The position numbers and the translations under genes are program-made. Under the pieces are notes generated by a model that was not told where the DNA came from, ran no database searches, and worked only from the letters and a program-made list of their open reading frames with translations. Positions 1 to 6,961 of a DNA stretch of 8,349 nucleotides are shown here, one piece after another (position 1 is the first letter of the stretch; each line of letters starts with the position of its first letter). Origin of the DNA: Flavobacteriales bacterium UBA6165 (GTDB taxonomy: Bacteria > Bacteroidota > Bacteroidia > Flavobacteriales_D > Crocinitomicaceae); contig DIUF01000028.1 in the NCBI GenBank assembly GCA_002422285.1, forward strand, positions 8,439 to 16,787. The letters are read 5' to 3'.

Positions 1-43
1 CTGATTATGAGTCAGATGCTCTAACCGACTGAGCTAAGGAGGA
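1..43 (-). tRNA. tRNA-Met (CAT anticodon), 5' half only, cut by the window edge
   Basis: Read on the minus strand, the segment folds as the 5' half of a tRNA. It shows a 7-base acceptor strand (bases 43-37), TA, a D-stem GCTC/GAGC (34-31 pairing with 21-18), and an anticodon arm with stem TCTGA (16-12) and loop CTCATAA (11-5). The anticodon is CAT (9-7). The 3' side of the anticodon stem begins at bases 4-1 (TCAG), and the rest lies before the window. The anticodon stem lacks the GGG/CCC pairs of initiator tRNA, so elongator Met is most likely. A CAT tRNA whose wobble C becomes lysidine (tRNA-Ile2) cannot be excluded without the 3' half. Confidence 0.85.
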
Positions 44-68
44 GTGTTGCTGTTTTGTTTAGCGAGTG

Positions 69-95
69 CAAAAATATATAAAATTCAATATGCAA
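69..95 (-). promoter_or_regulatory. Candidate Bacteroidota promoter for the tRNA
   Basis: On the minus strand a perfect -7 element TATTTTTG (complement of 69-76) has a TTG (complement of 93-95) 16 bases upstream. The family pattern is TTG, 17-23 bases, TAnnTTTG, so the spacer is one base short. Transcription would start near base 63, about 20 bases before the tRNA 5' end, which suits a short tRNA leader. The surrounding 44-148 gap is strongly AT-rich, so a chance match to the -7 element is possible. Confidence 0.4.
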
Positions 96-148
96 GAGAA
101 AAATCAAAGAAAATTTCGAAGAAAAAACACAATTAATTGATAATCAAA

Positions 149-586
149 CTACAAATCATCGAAACCGAAATCGTCCTCATCATCACTAATGATTGTATCG
201 TCATAGTTTTCATCGCTCACGTATTCTTCATCTATATTACTTGACCTACAAGGACGCAAAATATTCGTTTTGGAAACATTCAATCGGATTTCTGTTCTAA
301 TGTTCGAATCCTCTTGAATATACCCTTTTGCGAATGGTGTGCCAACCAATTCAACCAAAGTACCCTTCTTGAGATAGTCAAGTATGCGCATATTGGAGCC
401 ATCTCGTTTCCAAATTGTGCAGTTGACCCAAGTGGTCTTAGTTTTAGTCTCTCCGGTGCGCTTATCTCTCCAATTTTTGTTGTGCGCAACTGGGAAGTTA
501 ATAGCAATAACACCACGCTCCATTTCTCTAATCGTTGCGTCTTTCCCGATGTTCCCTATCAGTCTGGTTTCAAATACAGTAGCCAT
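149..586 (-). CDS. ssb: Single-stranded DNA-binding protein (SSB)
   Basis: 145-residue SSB that coats single-stranded DNA during replication, recombination and repair, normally as a tetramer. Residues 1-112 form the OB-fold: the start MATVFETRLIGNIGKDA, the core FPVAHNKNW (31-39), TTWVNCTIW (51-59) and the GTLVELVGTPF strand (75-85) are characteristic. The usual length is about 110 residues of OB-fold plus a tail, and here the tail (about 117-145) is short and very acidic. The start is ATG at 586, 17 bases after the -7 element of a strong promoter, with an A-rich leader and no Shine-Dalgarno. Oddity: the tail ends FDDL. It lacks the terminal Pro-Phe that partners such as RecO, PriA or RecQ bind in most SSBs. 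It is a stand-alone gene, not next to rpsF/rpsR or mutY, so a second SSB may exist elsewhere in the genome (inference). Family call certain; role as the main or accessory SSB unresolved. Confidence 0.95.
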   Translation of the reverse strand: MATVFETRLIGNIGKDATIREMERGVIAINFPVAHNKNWRDKRTGETKTKTTWVNCTIWKRDGSNMRILDYLKKGTLVELVGTPFAKGYIQEDSNIRTEIRLNVSKTNILRPCRSSNIDEEYVSDENYDDTIISDDEDDFGFDDL

Positions 587-602
587 TTGTCAATTGTTTG
601 CT

Positions 603-632
603 CAAAGCTATAAATATTTTTTAATAATTCAA
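603..632 (-). promoter_or_regulatory. ssb promoter (TTG-N19-TAGCTTTG)
   Basis: Minus-strand TTG (complement of 630-632), a 19-base spacer and a perfect -7 element TAGCTTTG (complement of 603-610) match the Bacteroidota consensus. Transcription should begin near base 598, leaving a leader of only about 12 bases before the ATG at 586. A run of ten A on this strand (T at 642-651) lies about 10 bases upstream of the TTG, where an UP element would sit. Confidence 0.75.
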
Positions 633-684
633 GTTGACTGATTTTTTTTTTGAACTTACCCATTCTTGAATTGATGAACTTGTT

Positions 685-718
685 TTGAAACAAATTTGAA
701 CCTTAATTGCTAAATTAG
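685..718 (+). promoter_or_regulatory. Candidate promoter for the T9SS cargo gene
   Basis: TAAATTAG (711-718) followed by CAGC resembles the Bacteroidota -7 element TAnnTTTG with one mismatch. A TTG at 685-687 is 23 bases upstream, at the long end of the accepted 17-23 range. The start would be near 723, about 14 bases before the ATG at 737. The -33 assignment is weak. It is divergent from the ssb promoter, and the two share the 587-736 intergenic region. Confidence 0.35.
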
Positions 719-736
719 CAGCGTAAATTCATCCAT

Positions 737-2845
737 ATGAAAACTTTAGGACTGGTATTCCTTATTACTTTATACTCAAACATTACTGTTTTGCATGCCC
801 AGGGACAAAGCTCCAAAATAACTTTTTCTGCACGATTGGTAAACATTGCTGAGCCACAAAATTTTCCAGAAGACGCTTTTGGCGCGCAACTTTTCAACCT
901 AGAAATGCCTACGCCAGACGGTTTAGGGTATCGTTCTTTTCTGCTTCAACAAAAAATTAAATCAAAAGAATATTGGCTAGAAAACACAATCCTATCTCCA
1001 AGAAACAATGGTGAACGCAGCACACCCCAGCCCATTATAAACAGCGAGGGATTTATTCCCACAAGGAAACTTTCAAACGGAAATATTCAAACTCTAATTG
1101 CTGGAATTCCGTCTGATAATACTTGCGCAGTTTCAAATGACGGGATTATGCTGGTAGGGATTAATTCTCATGTTTATGCTTACAACATCCACACCAATGA
1201 ACCAGTTTTTGAAAACCACAACATCACGCTGACCAACATGTTTTCTTCAACACCAACATTGGGCTCATTTTATGACCCAAAAATCATTTACGACCCAAAG
1301 CGCGATAGATTTATCCTCACTTTTTTGAAGGATTCTTCTCCTGCCAATAGTCGAATTATCATGTGTTTCAGTTCAACTAATAATCCTGCTGACCCATGGT
1401 ATGTTTATGAGCTTCCTGGAAATCCATTAAACAATAACCGCTGGACAGATTTTCCCTGCCTTTCCATAACAGAAGAGAAAGTGTATTACACCGCCAATTT
1501 GATTATTCCAAATGTTTCGTGGCAAGTTGGTTTTGACGGTTCGGTGATTTGGGAAATGGATAAAGATGCTGCATTTGCGGGTGCTGCTGACATCAATGCA
1601 ACTTTATATTATGACATCAAATTTGGTGAAACCTTCGTGCGCAACTTGCATCCGGTGAATGGCGCTGATGGTACTGCCCACGAATTGGTTTGTTTGTCGA
1701 ACCGAAATTTTGACATTACCAACGATACAATTTTCTACGTTCATTTTGTGGATGGAGAGCTGAATGTACAAGCCTTGAAAACAGATGTAAATTACGGTGT
1801 ACCACCCAACGCGAGACAATCAGACACCAATACAGACGACCCCACCATGGGACTTCAAACCAACGATGCGCGTCCATTGGCAGGAATCATGTTTGATGAT
1901 GAAATTCAATTTGTGTGTAATTCTGTTGACCCAAGCACAGGATTTTCAGCGATTTATCACGGAAGAATAACCTGGGCGGATGGCTTGCAAGTCACAGGCA
2001 ATATTATTGGTGATGACACGCGAGATTTTGCTTATCCTAATATTGCTTGGTCGGGCAATGAAGATTGTGACAGGGAGGTAATCATTAACTTTTTGTACAG
2101 CTCACCAACGATTTTCCCAGGCGCAGCAGCAGTGTTTGTAGATAATGACCGAAACACCTCTGATGTCTTGGTGATAAAAGAAGGAGAAAACATCGTGGAT
2201 CGCTTGCCTGGCGGCTATGAAAGATGGGGCGATTATACGGGTCTGCAACGCAAATTTGACGAAACGGGAATCGTGTATTCCTTTACCTATCATGCTTTGG
2301 CGGACAAAAGAAATACTGGATTTGGAATTGCTTTATTAAGCCCAGACAGTTCGAAAATTGTGGCGACTTTAGACATCAATAATCCGCTGCAAGTTTGTGG
2401 CAATTACCTCACGGCAAACGTCAGTGGCGCGATGCTTCCGCTACAATTCATTTGGAACAATGGTGAAGCAACATCCAACAACACATTCGGACCATTCTGC
2501 GTAAACGAAGAAATCACCTGCACCATTAATGACGCTCGTGGCTGTTCAGAAACAGTGAGATTCAATGCTGCTTTCAATCCACCTGCAGGGGACATGGTGA
2601 TTTTTCCGAATCCAGCACCTGATTATGCTGTTGCGCTATTTCAAGTTGAAGGCACGCCAATCATCAAAGCAAATTTATACGATAACGCTGGAAATTTAAT
2701 TGCAACACTCCTAGAACAACCAGCCACCAACGGCTTGAACCAACTTGTTTTCTCGATGGCTACTCTGGCACAAGGCTCCTACCATTTAGTGATTTTCGCT
2801 GATGGCAAGAAAATTCATCAGGAGAAGGTGTTGAAAGCGAATTAA
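737..2845 (+). CDS. Secreted propeller-like protein with a T9SS type A sorting domain
   Basis: 702 residues, exported. A signal peptide spans residues 1-21 (MKTLG, hydrophobic core, cleavage probably after VLHA). Residues about 120-540 form one large, beta-rich domain with segments seen in propeller-like surface proteins: DPKIIYDPKRDRFILTF (180-196), RWTDFPCLSI (235-244) and ERWGDYTGLQ (495-504). Residues about 548-612 resemble a SprB/PKD-like Ig unit (LQFIWNNGEATSNN, then INDARGCS) with Cys at 554, 588, 595 and 603. Residues about 618-702 are a T9SS type A C-terminal domain: IFPNPAPDY (622-630), a YDNAGN turn (648-653), LAQGSYHLVI (677-686) and a basic end. In this family the C-terminal domain carries the protein through the outer membrane and is usually removed, leaving the rest attached to the surface or released. 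I see no catalytic motif, so the substrate or ligand is unknown; adhesion or carbohydrate/protein binding are only guesses. The start is ATG at 737, directly at the signal peptide. Confidence 0.85.
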   Translation: MKTLGLVFLITLYSNITVLHAQGQSSKITFSARLVNIAEPQNFPEDAFGAQLFNLEMPTPDGLGYRSFLLQQKIKSKEYWLENTILSPRNNGERSTPQPIINSEGFIPTRKLSNGNIQTLIAGIPSDNTCAVSNDGIMLVGINSHVYAYNIHTNEPVFENHNITLTNMFSSTPTLGSFYDPKIIYDPKRDRFILTFLKDSSPANSRIIMCFSSTNNPADPWYVYELPGNPLNNNRWTDFPCLSITEEKVYYTANLIIPNVSWQVGFDGSVIWEMDKDAAFAGAADINATLYYDIKFGETFVRNLHPVNGADGTAHELVCLSNRNFDITNDTIFYVHFVDGELNVQALKTDVNYGVPPNARQSDTNTDDPTMGLQTNDARPLAGIMFDDEIQFVCNSVDPSTGFSAIYHGRITWADGLQVTGNIIGDDTRDFAYPNIAWSGNEDCDREVIINFLYSSPTIFPGAAAVFVDNDRNTSDVLVIKEGENIVDRLPGGYERWGDYTGLQRKFDETGIVYSFTYHALADKRNTGFGIALLSPDSSKIVATLDINNPLQVCGNYLTANVSGAMLPLQFIWNNGEATSNNTFGPFCVNEEITCTINDARGCSETVRFNAAFNPPAGDMVIFPNPAPDYAVALFQVEGTPIIKANLYDNAGNLIATLLEQPATNGLNQLVFSMATLAQGSYHLVIFADGKKIHQEKVLKAN

Positions 2846-2859
2846 TAACTGTAATTTTG
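2831..2859 (+). promoter_or_regulatory. Strong Bacteroidota promoter for the 78-residue CxxC protein
   Basis: TTG (2831-2833), an 18-base spacer and TAATTTTG (2852-2859) fully match TTG-N17-23-TAnnTTTG, and the -7 element is followed by CAGC. The -33 element lies inside the last codons of the preceding gene, whose TAA is at 2843-2845. The predicted start near 2866 gives a leader of about 17 bases to the ATG at 2883. The microprotein is therefore probably transcribed independently of the cargo gene, and may carry the 747-residue gene with it. Confidence 0.75.
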
Positions 2860-2882
2860 CAGCATCAAAATACCCCACAGCC

Positions 2883-3119
2883 ATGCAAAAGAAACATTTG
2901 CTCATTCTTGTCCTCGTTTTACTGATTTTTGTGGATTTCAGTTTTGGTCAATGTGCCATGTGTAAAGCCAATTTGGAATCGAACATCGAGGAAGAAGTTT
3001 CTTTTGGTAAGACCATCAACACAGGGATTATTATGCTGATGATTGCGCCCTATATCATTCTGTTTTTGCTCTTCAGAAAAAGATTAAAAAACATTTTTTC
3101 GTCTTTGATAAAGGATTAA
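2883..3119 (+). CDS. Small exported CxxC single-span membrane protein, function unknown
   Basis: 78 residues. Residues 1-22 look like a signal peptide (MQKKH, a long Leu/Val/Ile core, end FSFG before Gln). The mature protein starts QCAMCKANLESN, so a CxxC pair (Cys24, Cys27) sits at its N-terminus outside the inner membrane. An acidic stretch IEEE (35-38) leads to INTGIIMLM and a transmembrane span (about 48-64), followed by the basic RKRLK (65-69) and a short cytoplasmic tail. Small proteins of this plan (CxMCxAxLE, then a span beginning with N-x-G-I) recur in Bacteroidota genomes as conserved hypothetical proteins; that is from memory, not a search. If the first hydrophobic segment is not cleaved, the protein would have two spans with CxxC in the periplasmic loop. 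Cys24 lacks a convincing lipobox (SFGQC). A redox or metal-binding role is possible but not shown. Confidence 0.8.
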   Translation: MQKKHLLILVLVLLIFVDFSFGQCAMCKANLESNIEEEVSFGKTINTGIIMLMIAPYIILFLLFRKRLKNIFSSLIKD

Positions 3120-3131
3120 ATCCCAACTTTA
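3105..3131 (+). promoter_or_regulatory. Weak candidate promoter before the lipocalin-like repeat gene
   Basis: TTG at 3105-3107 is 16 bases before CAACTTTA (3124-3131), which departs from TAnnTTTG at the first and last positions. Given the 31-base gap to the preceding gene, read-through from the promoter at 2831 is at least as likely. Confidence 0.15.
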
Positions 3132-3150
3132 CGTCACTTATTTAATTCTC

Positions 3151-5394
3151 ATGACAAAATTCACTCGTTTGGCTATGCTTTTTTGCATGCCCCTGTTGTT
3201 GCTTGCGAACACCGCAATTTCCCAAAACAATCAATCGATCAATCAAAAGAAACTGAAAAAAGACCTTATTGGTCATTGGAAAGTAGTGGATACAGAGATT
3301 GAATTAGGCAATTTCCTTGAGGAACTAAACCAGATGTTTTCTGATTCAGCGGATCAGGTAGATTTTAACACCATGTTTGACGAATTAGAGCTATTAGAAT
3401 CTCTAAAACAAACCTACAATTCATGGCACTTACACTTTTTTAAGAATGGAGATGTATTTTTTGAAATGAGCTTACCCTTGGTAGAAAACCTAACAGAGCA
3501 ATTGAAATGGCGTTATAATGAAAAAAACAGCGACATCATGATTGCCAGATTGGATTCTCCGGAATATATGAGTGCGCTTGTCTTAGAATCCTACGATGTG
3601 AAAAATAAGATTATGAAAGTTCGTTTGAATTCAAATGGAAATTCAACATTGCAGGTAACTCTCTGGTTAAAGCGTGTCGGCAAGCCGAATAAAAAGCTGT
3701 ATGTTCAATCAAAAATCAAGGCAAATAAAAAAATCATAGGTACATATAAAGTTTCGGATGTTGTTGGACTTGAAATAGATAACCTTGAGAATACTGAAGG
3801 GCAAGAGTATGTTGACATCCTTGCACAAACACGCACACAAAATATAACTTTCTATTCGGATGGCTTGTATGTGGTTCGAGATGCACAAACCAATCAAGCT
3901 TTGTCTAGTGGAACTGCACTAGAATATTTTAACACATGGATGATGTTACCCAACGATGTAGGTTTAATTTCAAATTTGAATGTAGAATTTTTAAAAAACA
4001 GCGCCATCATTTTCGTGAATAATTATTGGGGCGATGAAGTACAAATCTTGCTTGATAAAGAAAAGAAAATGGTTCGACCCACAGTACCTGATTTCAATTC
4101 CAAAGCGCAGAAAAAAGGTGCCAACACATTTATTACAGGTTCTTGGCGAGCGGTTCGCAACACCAATAATATTTTGGAGTTAGCCGCCACATGGGATGAG
4201 GAAATGATAGACGCCGAGGACTTCGCAGAATACTTCACCGTACATAATTATGTTTTTTATGCGCTTGAGGACCAAAAAGCTGCTGTTTTTGAAATAGATG
4301 CCAGCGGTAACCTGTCATTTGCTGGTTATGAAGAATTTTATGTTGCTGGAAAGTTAGTTTGGAATCAAAAACAAAGGATCTATGAACTTACAGATCTAGA
4401 AAACAATTACATCACCTTGGAAAAATTATCCAATGATTTTGTTCGCATTATTATTAAAAATCCAGTTTATGGGGAAATAAAATTCATCTGCGAAGCGAAT
4501 AGCGACGCCATGGACTTCATGAGCTTTGTGGCTGATTTGATCCCGGTAAATAGTGATTGGGATTTCGATTGGTTTATCGAAATATTCAACAACGAATTTC
4601 GCCCACTAGAGGAAAACCATCCCATTTATGGGACATGGACTATTTCTACTTTGAGTGATGTAGAGATTGATGAATACCACTTGTATGAGTTTTTCTTCAC
4701 ATGGGATACCATCACAATTTTCAGCAATGGCACCATCGCTTTTAAATTACCGACTTCAGAAACTGATGAACTGGTTTTATGGACCCTGACTCAAACCAGC
4801 GACGATACACTTCAAGTACTGAATTTCAGCTTATTGAGAAATTTTGAAATCCGCTTTATTTCCGAAAATGAATTTGAAATTAAAGATCCATTGAATGAAG
4901 ATCATCACTTCAAATTAACAAAAATCAAAGACAATCCCAAATATTCAGTTGTTCTAGACGAGCAACAAAAACTGATTGGTTGTTGGGTCGTTGATAGTAC
5001 AATAGTCGCATATTCAGATGATTCAGAATCAGCAGAAACAGATATCTTGGATGAATTTGACATTCATGAAATTCTTGTTGATTTCATTACACACGAAAAA
5101 TTCTGCCTGAATATACAAGGCCGATTTGAACAAACAATAACATTGGAAATAAAAGAGGGAAATACTGAAGAGGACGAAACAAATGAAGAAAATAAAATCG
5201 AGGATTTCATCCTTAACGATTTTTGGAATTCGCGCGCAGAACAGTGGTACTTCAATGAAGCGAATCAGGAAATAATCATCAATAGAATTTTTTCTTTGGA
5301 AATAAATAAAATCCTAAGTTTAACCGATAATACAATGATTCTTGAACATACAGACGCCAACGGTAAGAAAAGTACACTCTATTTGAGTCGCTAG
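3151..5394 (+). CDS. Secreted protein made of five tandem lipocalin-like units
   Basis: 747 residues. The signal peptide is at 1-24 or 25 (MTKFTR, hydrophobic core, end NTAISQ). The Cys at 12 is not in a lipobox, and there is no T9SS sorting domain, so a periplasmic location is likely. Five diverged units begin with the lipocalin-type G-x-W signature: LIGHW (39-43), IIGTY (195-199), ITGSW (328-332), IYGTW (492-496) and LIGCW (608-612). Each is followed by a strand with a D/N-G turn: FFKNGDVFFEM (96-106), FYSDGLYVV (234-242), EIDASGNLSF (381-390), IFSNGTIAFKL (523-533) and LNIQGRFEQTI (653-663). Most end in a strand-rich closing segment such as LWLKR or LYLSR. Unit lengths are about 116-164 residues; single lipocalin-like proteins of Bacteroidota are about 130-160. 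The protein is strongly acidic. Ligand unknown. Unit 2 has Tyr in place of Trp. The unit boundaries are my reading of diverged repeats, not a profile result. Confidence 0.75.
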   Translation: MTKFTRLAMLFCMPLLLLANTAISQNNQSINQKKLKKDLIGHWKVVDTEIELGNFLEELNQMFSDSADQVDFNTMFDELELLESLKQTYNSWHLHFFKNGDVFFEMSLPLVENLTEQLKWRYNEKNSDIMIARLDSPEYMSALVLESYDVKNKIMKVRLNSNGNSTLQVTLWLKRVGKPNKKLYVQSKIKANKKIIGTYKVSDVVGLEIDNLENTEGQEYVDILAQTRTQNITFYSDGLYVVRDAQTNQALSSGTALEYFNTWMMLPNDVGLISNLNVEFLKNSAIIFVNNYWGDEVQILLDKEKKMVRPTVPDFNSKAQKKGANTFITGSWRAVRNTNNILELAATWDEEMIDAEDFAEYFTVHNYVFYALEDQKAAVFEIDASGNLSFAGYEEFYVAGKLVWNQKQRIYELTDLENNYITLEKLSNDFVRIIIKNPVYGEIKFICEANSDAMDFMSFVADLIPVNSDWDFDWFIEIFNNEFRPLEENHPIYGTWTISTLSDVEIDEYHLYEFFFTWDTITIFSNGTIAFKLPTSETDELVLWTLTQTSDDTLQVLNFSLLRNFEIRFISENEFEIKDPLNEDHHFKLTKIKDNPKYSVVLDEQQKLIGCWVVDSTIVAYSDDSESAETDILDEFDIHEILVDFITHEKFCLNIQGRFEQTITLEIKEGNTEEDETNEENKIEDFILNDFWNSRAEQWYFNEANQEIIINRIFSLEINKILSLTDNTMILEHTDANGKKSTLYLSR

Positions 5395-5401
5395 CGAAGA
5401 T

Positions 5402-6961
5402 TTAGGATTTAACATAACCGAGAACCTGCTCAGCAACTTTCTCCACACATTTCATCCCATCAATTGCCGCGGAAACGATACCACCAGCATAGCCAGCACC
5501 TTCACCGCATGGATATAGTCCAGCGATTTTGATGTGCTGCAAAGTTTCTCCATCGCGCGGAATTTGAATTGGGGAAGATGTTCTAGATTCAGGCGCATGT
5601 AAAACGGCTTCTTCTGTTACATATCCTCTCATTTTTTTTCCGAAAGCTACAAAGGCATCACGCAAACGAGAAGCAATAATTTCAGGTAAAACGTCGTGTA
5701 AATTCACGGAAACAATACCCGGTTGATACGAAGAAACAGGCAAATCCTTCGATTTCTTTTTGGCAATAAAATCTGTCAAACGCTGTGCTGGAACGGCTTG
5801 TGTTTTTCCAGCGGCTTCCCAACATTTCTGCTCCACGGCTCTTTGATAATTCAAACAAATGAAGGGGTCTGATAGGTCGCCGGGTAAATCTTCTGGTTGC
5901 ACTTGAACCACGACTCCCGAATTGGCAAAAGGATTGTTGCGCTTAGATGGTGACCAACCATTGGTAACGACTTCGTTGGGTTCGGTAGCACAAGGAGCAA
6001 CAATGCCACCGGGACACATGCAAAACGAATAAACACCCATGCCGCGCACTTGCTCCACCCATGAATAAGAAGCTGGGGGCAACAAATCGCCAGTAGCACA
6101 ACCATGATATTGGATGTTGTCTATCAGACTTTGTGGATGTTCGATGCGAACGCCTAAAGCAAAAGGTTTGGCTTGAATTTCAATGTTTTGTTTGTGCAAT
6201 AATTCAAAAATATCGCGTGCCGAATGACCTGTGGCTAAGATGACATGATGTCCTAAACACTCTTTTTCTCCGTTGATTTGAACGCCAGTAATTTGGTCGT
6301 TTTCAATAAGTAATTTGGTCAATTTAGAATCGAAATGCACCTGTCCACCGCAAGCAATAATCATCTCGCGCATGGCTTGAATAATTTGAGGCAGACGATT
6401 GGTGCCGATATGCGGATGAGCATCAACCAAAATATCTTCTGAGGCACCAAAATCAACGAACCAATCGAGCACTTGCATCACATTTCCGCGTTTCTTGGAT
6501 CGTGTATAGAGTTTTCCATCAGAATAGGTACCTGCTCCACCCTCTCCAAAACAATAATTCGATTCAGGATTGATGATATGTTCTTTGTGAATTTTCGCCA
6601 AATCTCTGCGGCGTGCACGAACGTCTTTTCCTCGCTCAAAAACTACGGGTTTCAAACCCAATTCAATGGCCTTTAAAGCACCAAAGAGACCAGCAGGTCC
6701 AGCACCAATGATGATAACTTCGGGGGCTTCTGAAACATTTTTGGGAACGAAAGTTTTGCTTCGAGCCGACAAAGATTCTCCAACTGCTACTTGAACTTTC
6801 AGTTGATATTTAACGGGCTTTTTTCGTGCATCGATAGAACGCTTCAAAATCCTGAATTCAAAAGGCTCACGGATGTTTAAAGCAGCGCTTATTTTTTGAT
6901 GCAAAATCTCCTGAGAAACATATTCTTCAGGCAAAACCACCAATTGCAATTCGTGAATCAT
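5402..6961 (-). CDS. FAD-dependent dehydrogenase of the COG2509 type
   Basis: 519-residue, full-length flavoprotein with no signal peptide, so cytoplasmic. Residues 1-75 form a small basic N-terminal domain typical of this family (start HELQLVVLPEEY; ILKRSIDARKK at 38-48). A Rossmann fold begins at EVIIIGAGPAGLFGA (81-95) with the dinucleotide-binding GAGPAG at 86-91 and the ribose-binding acidic residue in VVFERG (106-111). The family block FGEGGAGTYSDGKL is at 138-151, the second FAD-contact strand HVILATGHSARD at 239-250, FALGVRIEHPQ at 267-277, and the C-terminal FAD block GLYPCGEGAGYAGGIVSAA at 481-499. The electron donor and acceptor are not known for the family, and no quinone- or NAD(P)-specific site is obvious to me. 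The ATG overlaps the stop of porT by one base (TAATG), which implies coupled translation as the last visible gene of the ubiE-porT transcript. Confidence 0.9.
   Translation of the reverse strand: MIHELQLVVLPEEYVSQEILHQKISAALNIREPFEFRILKRSIDARKKPVKYQLKVQVAVGESLSARSKTFVPKNVSEAPEVIIIGAGPAGLFGALKAIELGLKPVVFERGKDVRARRRDLAKIHKEHIINPESNYCFGEGGAGTYSDGKLYTRSKKRGNVMQVLDWFVDFGASEDILVDAHPHIGTNRLPQIIQAMREMIIACGGQVHFDSKLTKLLIENDQITGVQINGEKECLGHHVILATGHSARDIFELLHKQNIEIQAKPFALGVRIEHPQSLIDNIQYHGCATGDLLPPASYSWVEQVRGMGVYSFCMCPGGIVAPCATEPNEVVTNGWSPSKRNNPFANSGVVVQVQPEDLPGDLSDPFICLNYQRAVEQKCWEAAGKTQAVPAQRLTDFIAKKKSKDLPVSSYQPGIVSVNLHDVLPEIIASRLRDAFVAFGKKMRGYVTEEAVLHAPESRTSSPIQIPRDGETLQHIKIAGLYPCGEGAGYAGGIVSAAIDGMKCVEKVAEQVLGYVKS

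Larger units (their letters stand above)
587..736. other. Divergent intergenic region between ssb and the cargo gene
   Basis: 150 AT-rich bases holding the ssb promoter (603-632), a T10 run (642-651) and the weaker plus-strand promoter candidate (685-718). I see no operator-like inverted repeat or riboswitch-like structure in it. Confidence 0.6.

Noticed and set aside
123..139. CAATTAATTG palindrome (130-139) followed on the minus strand by a T-rich run, as an ssb terminator
   Set aside because: The stem is A/T only with essentially no loop, in very AT-rich sequence where such palindromes arise by chance; not enough to call a terminator.
314..613. 99-codon plus-strand frame opposite ssb
   Set aside because: The antisense frame overlaps a certain SSB gene and runs into its promoter; the translation has no protein-like features.
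3226..3245. Short ATCAATC-type repeat near the start of the lipocalin-like gene
   Set aside because: It encodes the Asn/Gln/Ser/Ile-rich linker after the signal peptide and is too short and irregular to be a functional repeat.
5388..5397. Palindrome TCGCTAGCGA as a bidirectional terminator
   Set aside because: As a hairpin it gives only a 3-bp stem with a 4-base loop and no flanking U-run, too weak for intrinsic termination.
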